Shown: positions 9,901-20,416, numbered from the stretch's first letter. The stretch: 44,539 nt of DNA from Pleurotus ostreatus/Saccharomyces cerevisiae fusant (GCA_024196135.1 JAMQCK010000173.1:1-44539); one strand, 5' to 3'. The notes: a model not told the origin generated them from the sequence alone. A program made the numbers and translations.

Positions 9901-11249
9901 TATCGAAGAAACGTACCCGTCGATGAGGGAATACACCCAACAGCAATCTTACGCGTTCGTTGCTGTCGTAAGGACGCGCCTGACACTGTCGCTTGCCTGG
10001 CGGGAGGGCGTCCTAGGATTTTGGCGCCGTGCGGCGCGATCTGCTCACGGGCAGAGGGTAATCTTGGCGCTTCTCCTGGATGGTGCAGTGGACATGCTTT
10101 GTGAGGCGTGGGTCATCGCACAGAAGGCGGCGGCTTCGACGAAACTGGATTCTCGCCTTAGCGCAGGGCCGGTTATCCGGGAGATTAAGCAGACGGAGGC
10201 AGAACCGGGAATGCTTCGATTTTCAACACCGCTCGCCTCTGTCTTCCGCTGTTTAGTGCGACGTTATAGACGCTAGAAGTGCTTATTCTGGGGATAAATT
10301 GCAGTGTCCCCCTTTATCGCCCTTTATTTCATGAACCTTCGCTGATGCGTGGAGGCTTCTCTGTTACGGATGAAGACAAGGAAGAGGTCGTCGAGTGCGG
10401 GGCCGGCGCCGTGGAAACGTGTCAAGTGTCACTCGGCACGCGGTCGCGTGGAGCGTGAACATCCTACGCAGACGGAGCAGTACAGAGAGCGTGGTGGCGA
10501 GGCGCACCGACCGGAGGTCATGCCGGGTATCTTGTTCTGAGCTCAGAATGTCCAAGTAGCTGTAGCATGCCAACGACACGCAGGATGGTAGGTAGGCAGC
10601 TTACGTTACGATACAGCGCGCGCCCGTGGGCACACAGTACTCGCCTTTAGTCTGGGACGGCACAGGAAGCACACTCTTGGGCACTGCAAGTCGACCAGTA
10701 CGTCGCTGCTTATTCCTTGCTAGGCGGCCCTCATGGCCGCCGCCTGTATCCTGCAGCCGTGCGGCTGTATGGCCGGTGGGCGAATCCTTGGGCGAATTGG
10801 GTAAATTGTTGGCTGAATGATTGGTTCAAATTGTTGGGTGAAAGCTGAGGGGTTCACGTATCGAGTTTGGGTCTTTCGCTGCCGCCAAGCTCGACCACTC
10901 TCAGCGACCGAGGCCCGCTGCATTTGACGGACTTTCAATCAGTCGTTTGATGTTATTCTTAGGAAGCAAAACTACATAGTTGACGATGGCGAGCACCCTC
11001 TAGCGCACGACAATGGCCAAGGCAGCCGCTTTCTTTTTGTGGCGAACTCGGTTAGATGTGAACTAGTTCGATTGTCGATCCTGCCCCTTATCCACCAATT
11101 CACCTAATCATCAGTCGTCCGGACTCTGAGTCCAGTCTCGTTACATCTGGCACTGGATTGCTTCCACGAAGATGAGGCCCACGCAGCGCGAGATGAATCA
11201 TTGTATCTTTCATAGAGGGGCAAACTCACCTTCGTGCACGATGAGAGAA
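9901..11249. other. No supported gene
   Basis: TCGA-rich repetition fades out. A short, imperfectly repetitive GGGCGAAT/TTGGGTGAA stretch lies at about 10775-10850. Open frames of up to 117 codons (9923-10276) have no recognisable domain, no splice support and no ATG in a good promoter context. Confidence 0.5.
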
Positions 11250-11255
11250 TATAAA
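11250..11255 (+). promoter_or_regulatory. TATA box for zinc-finger gene 2
   Basis: TATAAA lies 59 bases before a clean 5' UTR intron (11314-11380, GTATGT...ACAG with CTGAC inside) and about 130 bases before the chosen ATG at 11382. Confidence 0.55.
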
Positions 11256-11381
11256 GGCAGCAGCCTTCAGTCAGGCCGGGAAAGCATACGACTACGTCGT
11301 CCAGCGATACGGGGTATGTCTCCGTCCTTCTCAATATCCTCCCGTGCTGTCTTGCTGACCGTCACTATGCTCCTATACAGG

Positions 11382-12041
11382 ATGACCTACTGGCAATCGC
11401 AAAATCTCGGGCTACATACCGTTGCTACGGCCGAATCCACTTTGGTTAATCCCATCCAGCTGCTGCCGCTAGGCCACGCAGCCACTGATCATCGACTATT
11501 ATGGAGCTACACCAACGACGACGCTTTCCACGCCCACCATACGTACGGAACAGCTGGGATGCCGCAGCAAGGTGTGTTGCCTCATGCAGCGGTCCACAAG
11601 CCTACCGGTCTCACCATTACCGACAGGCTATGAAGCGTCAGGCCCCGCAAGGGGATGGACCAGCGGGGTTACGCTCGATGCTTCTTTCGCCCTTCAGCAT
11701 GACCAAACCATATTTTCGCGCGTACCTCAGGCGATCCCCACCCCCATGTCGGTTCCTGACGGTCGTCGCGCCTTCTTCGGCTCAGCGGGGCGCGACATCG
11801 CCCACGCTCGTAAACGTTACGCTGAGGCCTGCCATCAATGCCTAGGGTGCGGAAAGGGTTTCACGAGAAAGTACGGCCTCGAAGGTATGTCCTCCGCAAC
11901 ATGCCTATTCCGGTGAGCCAACTCTGCACAGACCACATCCGACGGCACAAGAATCGACGCGAGTTCAAATGTCGCTGCGGCAAGAGATTCAACACACGGA
12001 GTGATCTCAAGAGCCATGAGAGCCGCATTCACGGGCAGTAG
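11382..12041 (+). CDS. Small C2H2 zinc-finger protein 2
   Basis: A 185-residue model and a probable nucleic-acid-binding protein. Exons are 11382-11571, 11627-11884 and 11932-12041, with both coding introns in phase 1 (55 and 47 nt). A 5' UTR intron at 11314-11380 ends one base before the start ATG. Finger 1 (C135, C138, H151, H155) is C-x2-C-x12-H-x3-H, and exists only after intron 11885-11931 is removed. Finger 2 is unusual: C163-x1-C165-x12-H178-x4-H183, one residue short between the cysteines. The N-terminal 130 residues have no known domain. The protein resembles the gene at 267-746 in finger spacing, in the intron that splits finger 1 at the same residue and phase, and in the segment before the fingers. 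The two are likely paralogs about 11 kb apart. Alternatives upstream of 11382 are possible, but the finger part is secure. Confidence 0.72.
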
Positions 12042-12645
12042 GAGGACGAGGGCGCCCTTGGCCAGCATCTGTCTGTCCTAGATGAAGAGTGAGAGTGCAT
12101 CATAATTATGTTATAGCATATTATATGTACTCGTACCGACGAGATTCTCATTCGCAACGGATGTGCATGATTGCGGTGCTCGTATTCGCCCTCGTTCTTC
12201 CTTCGCAGCCTCTTGAAGGCAGCGCGGGCGAGTCATGAGCACCGTGTCTGGATGAAATGGACGCATTTCCGCGGCGACACATAGAAAAGACGTATTGGTT
12301 GCGTAAGTGCCGGCGTACGCGACGCTAGCCTTGTCGGCGAAGGTGCGGTAGTCACCTATGGAGAGACAGGAGTGCGACCTCGCATGACGCGTAAAAGTGA
12401 GAGAGCACAGGTCCCGGCCACGAGCAAGCTTCCTTCGAGACAAGATCCAGCTATCTGTCGTCCAGAGCAGCAGGCTAGAGAATCGGTAAACAGAAAGTTC
12501 GTGGTCAATGTCACCGGTGAAGTTACACGTGTTCCCGAACTTGAAACGAGTACGAGGAACCACTAGGCATCTTCCGGTTGCTGCTCGTCGAGTCCATCGG
12601 TAAGAGAAGGTGAATGGACCCCTGAGAGTGTGAAAGTGCGCCCGC
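12042..12645. other. Intergenic, no gene seen
   Basis: An AT-rich stretch at about 12098-12130 just after zinc-finger gene 2 could hold its polyadenylation signal. I found no supported coding sequence. Confidence 0.5.
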
Positions 12646-13300
12646 CTATGTAGGTCCTACAAATTGCGGCCTCTTTGCCTCAGGCTTGTCAGCAAGTGTT
12701 TGAGCATGACGGCGAGAATGCAAGATACACCTTTGCTGTTTACCCTCGCACTCATGAAGGCGCGTCCTGATTGATCTCTCGGCGTCCCCTCTACGTCGCT
12801 CGAAGTGCTTTTGGCTCGATTGCTCATGGAGATAGAGGTGGGCAGGAGCAAGATTCGAAAACGGATGATGTGACCGGCCGTCGCCGGCTAGCCGCGGCTC
12901 GCCGGTAGATGCCGTCAGCGTGAGATTGCTCGACGATTGCTCATTTTCGAGACAAGCAGACTTCGACGACGCACCTGAAAAATAAGTGAGCTGAGGACAA
13001 GAAAGAGTAGATAATGGACGTACGCGGGCAAGGCAAGTGGAGACTGGCAATGTTTGTCAAGCGCGGGATCCTGATGCTTTCTTTCTCGCACGAGCAGTCC
13101 ATCCCGCCGAGCTCGGCGAAGTGGAAGACCATGGCAATGAAGAGAGCGTGGTCCGCGCGGTCTGAATCGGCGGGCGCGTGGTGTTTTCCGTCGATGTCGG
13201 CCAGTGGCGACTCGCGCACCGCGGCGCGACTTCGCGAGAGGCAGGCAGCATATAGTGCTCGTGTGGCAGTAGACGACTTCCTCGAGCACTCCGGGCGACC
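12646..13300 (-). CDS. Possible two-exon coding fragment, unknown
   Basis: On the minus strand an open stretch with protein-like composition (13300 down to 13024) runs to a GTACGT donor. A 49-nt intron (12975-13023, ending TTTTCAG) then joins it in phase 1 to another open stretch that stops at 12646. The joined product has no domain I recognise; a hydrophobic patch HALFIAMVFHF is followed by a Cys-containing segment. No ATG exists in the 5' part before the in-frame stop at 13301, so a further exon is missing or this is a relic. I cannot exclude that the open frame is chance in GC-rich DNA. Confidence 0.3.
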
Positions 13301-14252
13301 TTACGGCGACATCCACTTGGGTTCTCAGGCGCCCATGCGTCGACTATAGCGGCGACAGCCGCGATGTTTAGTGGTACAGCCACGGTTGCCAGTGCACGTT
13401 GGGAAGAGGAGCACGAAACTCGGAGCGCCTTACCCGATTTGTGGGCAAGATCATGTCGTTCTATTCGATGATTCGAGTGACGAATCACCGTCATATTTCG
13501 AAAGCGAGGTGCCCCATTCGACTCTGATGGCCAGTCGCTGCAGTCGATCAAAGGTGGATGCCGCAGTCCGACTCGAGATACGACGCGTACTTTCCCTCGC
13601 TCTTCTCCTGCCTTTCCTCCTACTACCCCACCTCGCTGACGTACCCACGCTTTCTCTCTGCCATCATCGCGTCTGTCTAACCGCGCACCTGCTGAGAATC
13701 TCACTGCGCTCCCGCCGCTGTGCGCGCCATCGGAAGGAGGAGGAGGCCCGAGGTACTCGACCTTTGACCTCAGGAGAGAGCATGAATTTCAATCTAAGGA
13801 TGGGGAAATTGCGCCCGGCCCTCAACGGAAGAACAGTCGTGCCCAATCTCGAGAGGACACCGACGCGTACTCCAGAGGAGAGCCCCTCCATCCAACCTGC
13901 TGAGCAGGAGGTGCCGACGCCTGATATGAAGAAGTGTGAGGAGGATCCGGAGCGAGAGTGCGATGGCAACATGGGGGTGTCGACCATTGTCAAAGAGCAC
14001 GACGCCGGTTCGACCGCAGGCAGGGGAGGGTGAGTGTGCTCTGGCGCGGGAAAGGAAAGCGACCCCTCACAGCAAGTGATCTACATAGTAGGCGACTTTC
14101 ACACGCGCGTGCGTGCGGTGCAATACAGCCCGGATATCTCATTGTGCGACTTAATGGAAATCACGCGGGCTCATGATGAGGTCGAATGTACGCTACTCAT
14201 ACGTGCAACACGCAGATCTACCTTATGGCCATAGTATCCGGAAGCTACGCTA
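13301..14252. other. Intergenic, no supported gene
   Basis: A CT-rich tract at about 13585-13680 is followed by an ATG at 13782 opening 83 codons of acidic, polar sequence that ends at 14033. No domain or splice pattern backs it. Confidence 0.4.
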
Positions 14253-15124
14253 CTACAACCTCGGCATGCTCAAGTAGACGGCAACTGCCTGCTCTGCCAT
14301 ACGCTCGGAGCGCACAGGCTTCTGACATAGGGCGATCCGGATGATCCATGCGATGTCCAATGCGAGCGCGTCCGTCCTAGTCTTGATGTCTAGCGACGTG
14401 TCTCTGTAGGGCTATGGAAGCGGAACGATGAGCATTCAGGGAGGCGCAAGAAAGATCGGAAAGCGTGTCTTGTCGAACGAAAATCACTCACCGCGCGCGC
14501 GCCGTACGCCCCGCCCAGCGTCACAGGGTCGAGAATGTAACATTCTATGCCACAGTGCATGTCGATGCCCGCGTCCCGCAGCAGTTTGCTGAAGAACGTA
14601 AAGCGGGCCGCCCAGAGGGTGTTCGTCTGCATGTGCGCCTGCGGAATGTGCGCGTCAATGAATGGAAAGAAATGATATGCGAGGAAAGCGGGGAGGGAGG
14701 AGTCGCTCAAGGATGGTCTCAGAGCCAGGGAGGAGGCAAAGCCTTTGCAGTTGGACTCACATAGTCTGCCTTCTGAATCGCCAGAGCGCGCGCGAGTCCG
14801 GAGAGGAAGATGCGCCAGTACAGATGGGCATCCCCTCCGCGGGGAAGGCTGTCTACGAGCTTTTGCTGCGTGGTGTGCATGTCGAGGCCCACACTTGCGA
14901 ACCATGACCTCACGCGCGCATCAAAGCATCCCGAGACGGAGGCATCGAGCTCCACCGAGCCCTGCAGCGCCGCCCCGCCACCGCCCACCGCCTCCGCCGC
15001 GTCGTACACGCGCCGCCAGTACTCCCCGCCGCATTCCGCCATGTGCTCGACGATGTCCGCGAAGCGCGTATAGACCGGGTTCTTGTCGAACGCGAGTTGC
15101 TCAGGGTCTCCATCGGGTAGGAGC

Positions 15125-15157
15125 AGGACCCCCGACATTTCCGCCAAAGGCCTCCGG
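15125..15157 (+). repeat. Left terminal inverted repeat of transposon
   Basis: 33 bases that are the exact reverse complement of 15924-15956. The pairing ends at 15158, where the two sides differ. Confidence 0.95.
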
Positions 15158-15162
15158 CCGGA

Positions 15163-15898
15163 CAGGCTCAGAAAGGGTCCCCCGGAGGGGGACCCTCCGC
15201 AAAAAACAGGCTCAGAAGCGCCAGATTTGCGGGTTGGGCCTCCGAAAATCGCAGGCTCAGATGAGGGGTCGTCGTGAGGGTCTCCGAGGTCCGCAGGCTC
15301 AGGAAGGGGCCCCGAAGGCCCAGCTGACGACACGTGGTGGTGATTATCCTGCATTGATCTCGCACGCAGCTCTGACGGTCACTACGTAAGGAGGCGACCC
15401 CCGTTAGACCCGTTAGAAAAAGAAGTCAACAATGACTTGCGACATTGAAGATATGGATCCGATATGGATTTAGGTCAAGAATGCATTTCGGTGGTGCTGA
15501 CCGCACCATCATCGCTGCCGACGGCGCGCCTGGAACTTTGCGCGGCGCGGTGAATCATCCTTCCAATCCCCGAACCCTTTCTTACATGGAATGCGGGGCT
15601 TTGAGCAGCTGCGACGTCACCTATGCACGGCCGTTCCTTTTTTCGAACGGTCGGCACGTTCGGCGTCGAGCAAAGTACGCGTTTTTCGCATAAAAACAGG
15701 CATTTTCAGCAAGAAAGACGTCCAGAAGACCGCAGAAGCAGAAGCGGCGTGCAGGGAGAAAAAATCAGATTTTTCGCGATTTTATTGGCCTTTTTAGAGG
15801 CCTCCGCGCGAACACAGGCTCAGAACGAGGGTCCAGCGGGACCCCTCCGCAAACGCAGGCTCAGAACCCCCTCGATGCTCAAAATCGGCGCAGGCTCA
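15163..15898 (+). repeat. Seven CAGGCTCA subterminal motifs in the transposon
   Basis: Copies start at 15163, 15207, 15252, 15294, 15815, 15856 and 15891. Four lie near the left end and three near the right, all on the plus strand, spaced about 35-45 bases within each cluster. Most continue as CAGGCTCAGAA or similar. Subterminal repeats bind transposase in hAT elements; that they do so here is inferred. Confidence 0.8.
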
Positions 15899-15923
15899 CG
15901 AAGCCCAAAAGTCGGAATTTTCT

Positions 15924-15956
15924 CCGGAGGCCTTTGGCGGAAATGTCGGGGGTCCT
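15924..15956 (-). repeat. Right terminal inverted repeat of transposon
   Basis: Exact reverse complement of 15125-15157, followed at once by the second target duplication copy at 15957-15964. Confidence 0.95.
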
Positions 15957-16284
15957 GTAGGAGCGAGTCGTGCGCCGTGAGAAAAAAAAATTTGTGAGAC
16001 ATGGCGGCAGCGAGGCAGCGACTGGTGTTCTCAGGGCAGTATACGACCTGTCCGACGGGCTTCAGGCAGGAATCTGCCATTATCTCCAGCACAGGCTTCC
16101 AGGCGTCCAGCACGGCGACGGCGGACTCCTCATCCAGTGCCACCGGTGCAGTCGGCGGCCAATGGCCAGGGAGCGCGCGGAAGGCACTGGTTGGGTAAAC
16201 GAGCTCTTGCGACATTTTGGGCTGGGAGTTGGGTGCGCTGGGCTGGGGATGGGTGGTGAGCTGTATGCCCGCACGCGCCCTAGA

Positions 16285-16290
16285 TATATA
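16285..16290 (-). promoter_or_regulatory. TATA box of P1
   Basis: TATATA on the minus strand, 70 bases upstream of the P1 ATG at 16215. Confidence 0.55.
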
Positions 16291-17328
16291 ACCCCCGTTC
16301 GTGGCGGACAAAACATAAGAGAAACATACACACCATGTTGCATGTCTTCACAAAGCTCGCCGGACCTTCATCTTGTCGCGCGTGAGAGAGGTACTTGTGT
16401 TTTGGATGGAGTCTCGTCTGTCGTCAGCTTGAGAGCGGCAGAGGTAGCATAGTTTTACAAGTCCCTGCTGAGTCGACGGATGATGTTCAAAGGGCAACGT
16501 CGGAGACTCACGGTTTGGTCAAAGAGTCTCCTGGAATCGTGCATGCATGTTACGACATTCAGAGCAACAATCGTCCCAGCTCTCATGAGAGACGGAGATA
16601 TCTGCCCTGAATGTGCTTCTGGCTTGAAGACCCAACGGTACGTCATAAGCAGGGTCCAAAGGGCGGTCGGCGGATGAATGGCTCATGCGAGGTTTGTGCG
16701 TATGTTAGCGAGCAATAATGGTCCGATCTTCCCGAGAGTAGCAACACGGGACGCAAAGCGGAGCTCCACCCGCCAGAGAGAGCAGGACCTGAGGGAGTAG
16801 AAAACGACCTGTACCGCCTCTTGCTCGGCGTGCTAGGGCCCCGGCGCGCAAAGATGACTGTGGGAGTAGACAAAAAGCTCAGCACAGGATCAATAAGACT
16901 TCTCACCGAAGAGCGTTGCAGTAGTGATATATCCGAGCGGGATGTTCGATGCTTCGTCGAGTCGACTCTCGGGCAGCAAGCCAAAGTGCGTGCAATGTGG
17001 CAGAGGTAAGGCTCGAACACGCGTAGGATATGCGGCCGCCACCGCGAGCCATCGTTCGGCAATTGCCGCGGACTTCTAGACCGCCATTACTTGTTCAAAT
17101 CCGAGGCGTTTGCGTCCCAAGTGCACGGCATTGAGATCTTTCCCATGATACGAGATCCTTCGTATAAGCGCGAAACGAACAGACATCAAATTTCAGATAG
17201 CAGAGAGAGGGAGAGAGAGAGCATCCTATATGCGCCACCAAAGACCACAGTGGCACGTTTAGATGGGCAGAAATGCATAGCAGCGTCCTCCGAGCTGAAT
17301 GGCAAGCCTGCCTAGGATGCATCTGAAT
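16291..17328. other. Spacer between P2 and P1, no gene seen
   Basis: Only short frames without domains on either strand. A GA-rich run lies at about 17205-17221. Confidence 0.5.
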
Positions 17329-18436
17329 CTACTGAAGTGGGCCGATGAGTCCAGGGCGACTCATCGCGAAGAAGGCGGCAACCGCCTGCACTGCGCAAGA
17401 ATTCAGCCCATCGGAAAGAGCTCGAAGAGAATGGGCGATAATGAGAACCATCGTTCTCCCAAGGCATTGCGAGCGGACCTCCTTCGACAGGTCGCTACAC
17501 TTGTGGCCCTGTATGAGGACACGTCAGTAAGCTGCAGGGCTCGTAGACACTATAACTCACCGCTCCGACCGCAAATGCGCCACCCAGCGTGATCGGGTCG
17601 TGGATGCAACGCAGGGAAGGAATCACCGCATCCAGAGGTCCTTCGTGCAGCAGCGCCCTGTTGAACAGCGTGAAGCGCGACGTCCATCCGTCGAATCCGA
17701 CGAGATGATTCTGAGAAAAATAGTAGTTAGCGCGAGGAGAGGAAGCTGTCAACACCGTCTTACTGACCCAGTACTTTTCGCCCATGGTGATGAACTCTGT
17801 AAGCCCTGTCGAAAAAATCAACCAAAAGCGCCTCTTGTCCCATCCGCCGACGGTTCGGTCGGCGCTATAGTGCCGGGAGATCTTGCGCTTGAGGTCCTGA
17901 AACGCGTCGCGATCGAAAATGCCCTTCGTAGCATCCAGATCCAGCCCAGCGTCGAAGAACCACTCGGCGACGAGGCTGTTCCTGTACTCGGTCTGAGCCT
18001 TGAGAGGAAGCTTGACAGCCCTATCCAGGGCGGGGGGAAACGGGAGAGTAGCCCTCTCCAAAAGGTGATAGAAAACCGCCCAGTATGACCCAATTCGGTC
18101 GAGCAGCGCCGCCTCGCGCGCACGGAAGTGGTCGACGTCGACCTGCGTGGTCGCGAGCTCGCGGAGGGCGACGGTCCGGAACTGCAGAAATTGCTGCATG
18201 AACGCGAGGAGTTCCGCCGTGCGCTGGAAAGTCACGGCGTCGCCCCGAACTGGCGCTTGGAGGTCCTGGACCGCGGGCTCGATCCAGGCGCGAAACCACT
18301 CGTTGATGATGGCGTGACCACGGCCGAAGATATCGAGGTCAGCAATTGCTTCCGCGCTCAGTATGGCCGACTGAGAAGGGTGCGCCTGGCAGGGGAAAAG
18401 TGAGAAGACAGCCTCGGAGTGTGTGAGGATAGACAT
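17329..18436 (-). CDS. P2: intact member of unrecognised tandem family
   Basis: A 332-residue protein of unknown function. Exons on the minus strand are 18436-17768, 17710-17561 and 17508-17329, with phase-0 introns of 57 and 52 nt. Intron 1 has no stop in frame, so the unspliced reading is misleadingly long. Exon positions and phases match P1 and P3 exactly. Shared landmarks are an aromatic-rich N-terminal helix region (NEWFRAWIEP), a WFFDAGLDLDAT segment, RRFWLIFSTGL before intron 1, DPITLGGAF just before intron 2, and a hydrophobic C-terminal exon ending around QAVAAFFAMSRP. There is no signal peptide or strong transmembrane segment, so it is probably an intracellular, mostly helical protein. 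The TATATAG box at 18469-18475 is unusually close to the ATG. I know no family to assign. Confidence 0.82.
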
Positions 18437-18468
18437 GGACGGTTAGCGACTTCCAGAACGAGCATCCC

Positions 18469-18475
18469 CTATATA
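18469..18475 (-). promoter_or_regulatory. TATA box of P2
   Basis: TATATAG on the minus strand about 33 bases before the P2 ATG, implying a very short 5' leader if it is used. Confidence 0.45.
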
Positions 18476-19344
18476 ACGGTTGGAGAGAGGCATAGCAGAT
18501 AGCTGAGCTCCGACGCGTACCGCGAAAAGCCTCCATAATGGGCAAACTGTGACCGCGATGGCGCTCGTGTCAAGAGGCGTACAAACCAGAGAGATGATAT
18601 CGCAAATCAAGTTTGTGTGCGGTGGTATTGACCACTTTGTGATCACGACACAGTGAAGTTTAATTCGGATTCGGAGATGGGAGAGGTGATTGTGCGGGTA
18701 GCTGAAGAGCTTTGGGAGCTACCGAGGTGCGCACCAATCGAACGAAATGGCCCAAGCGATAATCGCGCGCTGTTCCCGGCGTTGTCGAGGCGACTCGATA
18801 GAAAGGTGCAGCTGTCTCTTTCTCCGCAATCCCGGTCGACTGCAAGGAGATTTTGCGCGACAGCACCGTCGTAGATAATCCTCAAGTTACCTTCCGCCAC
18901 GGCATGTTTGTCGATTTCCCAAAGATGGCTATATTGAGGGGGACTGTGGCGGATCAGATGAGGGGTATCTAGAGGCTATGTCGACGCAGATTAGCACAAG
19001 AACCAGGCAGTTGCGCGAGGGAAATGGTAGGAGGCAAGATTCGAACGCTCGGGCACCGACGGGCCGGAATCGGCGGACCGCAGCTCGGCAGTTGCCGTCC
19101 GCTCTTGAAACCAACCTCCATCACCTCGCCTACGGCTTTCTTCCTTAGTCAGAAACAAGCGCGCGGGTGATCAAGTAATCTCAACGATAGAATTCCCTCT
19201 GATATCCCATGTCTCATGAGTGCTACTGCTTCGTTTGCTGACAGTCGAGTAATCTACGCGGGTGCGTTGCGATTAAGCCTTCAAGGCTTCGTATATTCCC
19301 TCTTCTATGTCCCAGGCTGATGATGACTAGAACTCTCTATCGTA
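18476..19344. other. Spacer between P3 and P2, no gene seen
   Basis: No domain-bearing frame. A tRNA-like T-loop word at about 19034-19047 does not fold into a tRNA (see rejected items). Confidence 0.5.
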
Positions 19345-20416
19345 CTAATTCCTCGGACGATGCATCTCGATGAACATACAAATCGCCTGCTCCGCGGACG
19401 ACTCCCCCATACGCAAGTCCGAGAGCACGTAGCTGCATATTGCCAACATGTTCCTCACGATGTATGTCTCTCGGTCTCCGGGAGAGCCGTCGTGGAACTT
19501 GGCAGGCTGAATCGAGGGAGTCAGCTGCATGTACGAAGGCGAGATTGCCCAGTCCGCCGTAGGAATTCATAGACTCACCTCTTTCAAAGCCATCGCTCCG
19601 CCGAAGGTGACGGGATCTTTGATACACTCCAGCCAGCTAAGATGCTCGCGCGCGATGGGAACAAAGGCCCGGAAGCGCTCTTGCCTCTCATACGTTTTGT
19701 GGCTGGACTGGAATGAACTCGATGAGCAACGTTCTCGCACTTGGGACCGAAAAATCACTCACCAAGTTCAAGCTTTCCCGCACCAGACATCTCGCCAGGC
19801 CCGCGAGGAATATGCTCCAGTACTGCCTCGTATCCGGCTCGTCTTTCGCCGACTTCTTGTCGAAGAAATACTGGTACCGCTCTTGGATGGCCCTCGAGGG
19901 CAATTTCTCGAACATCCGGCTCATGTCGCTCAGCGGCAGGCCCGCGTCGTTGAACCACTTCCGCACGTCACTGAGCGCCCGGACTTCGAGCCTCGGGAAG
20001 TGATATAACGAGTCCTCTATGCGGCGCGCTGGGCATATCTCCCACGTGACATGCAAGGCGCCCCAGTACCCGCCAAGCGCCGCTGGAATGTCGCACTGGT
20101 ACCCGTACAGCACCTCGCGCTGCTCCGCGGTTTGCAGGACGAACTCCTTGCTGAAGTCGAGGAGGGCAAGCCACTCTTGGGAGAAAGTGAGCACCTCGCG
20201 CACTTCGTATTCGCTGAACTTGAAGTTCTGCGGGTGGAAGAGCCACTCGGCGCAGGGCTGGACCAAGGCGCGGAACCACTGAATGAAAAGGTCGGCGTCC
20301 TTGCCGTACTTGCGCGCATGCTGTTTAGCTCCGAAGCTCAGCTGGAAAGACTGGAACGGATTGACCGCGTCGGGGCGTAGGTGGAAGGAGGTCTCGGAGC
20401 GGATTGAAGCGGGCAT
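19345..20416 (-). CDS. P3: intact member of unrecognised tandem family
   Basis: A 314-residue protein of unknown function. Exons are 20416-19763, 19707-19579 and 19506-19345, with phase-0 introns of 55 nt (GTGAGT...TTCCAG) and 72 nt. A competing acceptor five bases downstream in intron 1 would give a premature stop, so the TTCCAG acceptor was chosen; it also aligns with P1 and P2. Conserved points are QWFRALVQP near the N-terminus, KWFNDAGLPL, a QYWSIFLAGLARCL segment before intron 1, DPVTFGGA before intron 2, and a C-terminal AEQAICMFIEMHRP. The N-terminal half contains an added aromatic-rich region (GYQCDIPAALGGYWGALH). No signal peptide is visible. It is the first gene of the minus-strand array, with its own TATA box. 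Confidence 0.82.

Larger units (their letters stand above)
15125..15956. mobile_element. Non-autonomous TIR DNA transposon, hAT-like
   Basis: An 832-bp element with perfect 33-bp terminal inverted repeats at 15125-15157 and 15924-15956, starting AGGACCCCCGACATT. It is flanked by the direct 8-bp duplication GTAGGAGC at 15117-15124 and 15957-15964. An 8-bp duplication is typical of hAT elements, and also of a few rarer superfamilies. The boundary is ambiguous by one base at each end: a 34-bp repeat starting CAGG with a 6-bp duplication fits equally. There is no transposase frame, so it would need one in trans. Inside are seven copies of CAGGCTCA, all in the same orientation. The perfect repeats and duplication suggest a recent insertion. 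Confidence 0.9.
14253..16215 (-). pseudogene. P1: member of unrecognised tandem family, interrupted by transposon
   Basis: Minus-strand gene, function unknown. The original exon 1 is 16215-15957 plus 15116-14761. Exon 2 is 14638-14492 and exon 3 is 14411-14253. Introns 14639-14760 and 14412-14491 are both phase 0. An 832-bp transposon (15125-15956) with its 8-bp duplication sits inside exon 1. Without it and one duplication copy the exon is 615 nt, exactly in frame, and the protein would be 306 residues. As it stands, translation enters the element and stops at 15820, after about 86 native residues. Relation to P2 and P3 is clear: a WF-x3-GL segment, a YWRIFLSGL segment, DPVTLGGA near the end of exon 2, and an AEQAV...MPR-like end. 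The ATG at 16215 was chosen because TATATA lies 70 bases upstream. An upstream in-frame ATG lies at 16311, but it would be upstream of the TATA box. Confidence 0.75.

Noticed and set aside
9923..10276. 117-codon frame after the repeat island
   Set aside because: Sequence looks protein-like in part, but there is no domain, no homologous partner in the window and no promoter.
13371..14033. 220-codon open frame
   Set aside because: Starts with GTG, runs through a CT-rich tract and has no domain. An ATG at 13782 gives only 83 polar residues.
15121..15125. Alternative transposon boundary starting CAGG with a 6-bp duplication
   Set aside because: Fits the bases equally, but 6-bp duplications are rare; the 8-bp reading is preferred and the ambiguity is noted.
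14745..15389. Plus-strand frame antisense to P1
   Set aside because: It crosses the transposon boundary and mirrors the P1 coding frame; Pro/Arg-rich shadow of a GC-rich gene.
17205..17221. GA-rich run as a functional element
   Set aside because: A short purine run of this length is expected by chance.
19029..19116. Possible minus-strand tRNA (TTCGAATC word with GGAGG/CCTCC ends)
   Set aside because: The T-stem does not pair, no A-box is present, and the length and arms do not fit a tRNA.
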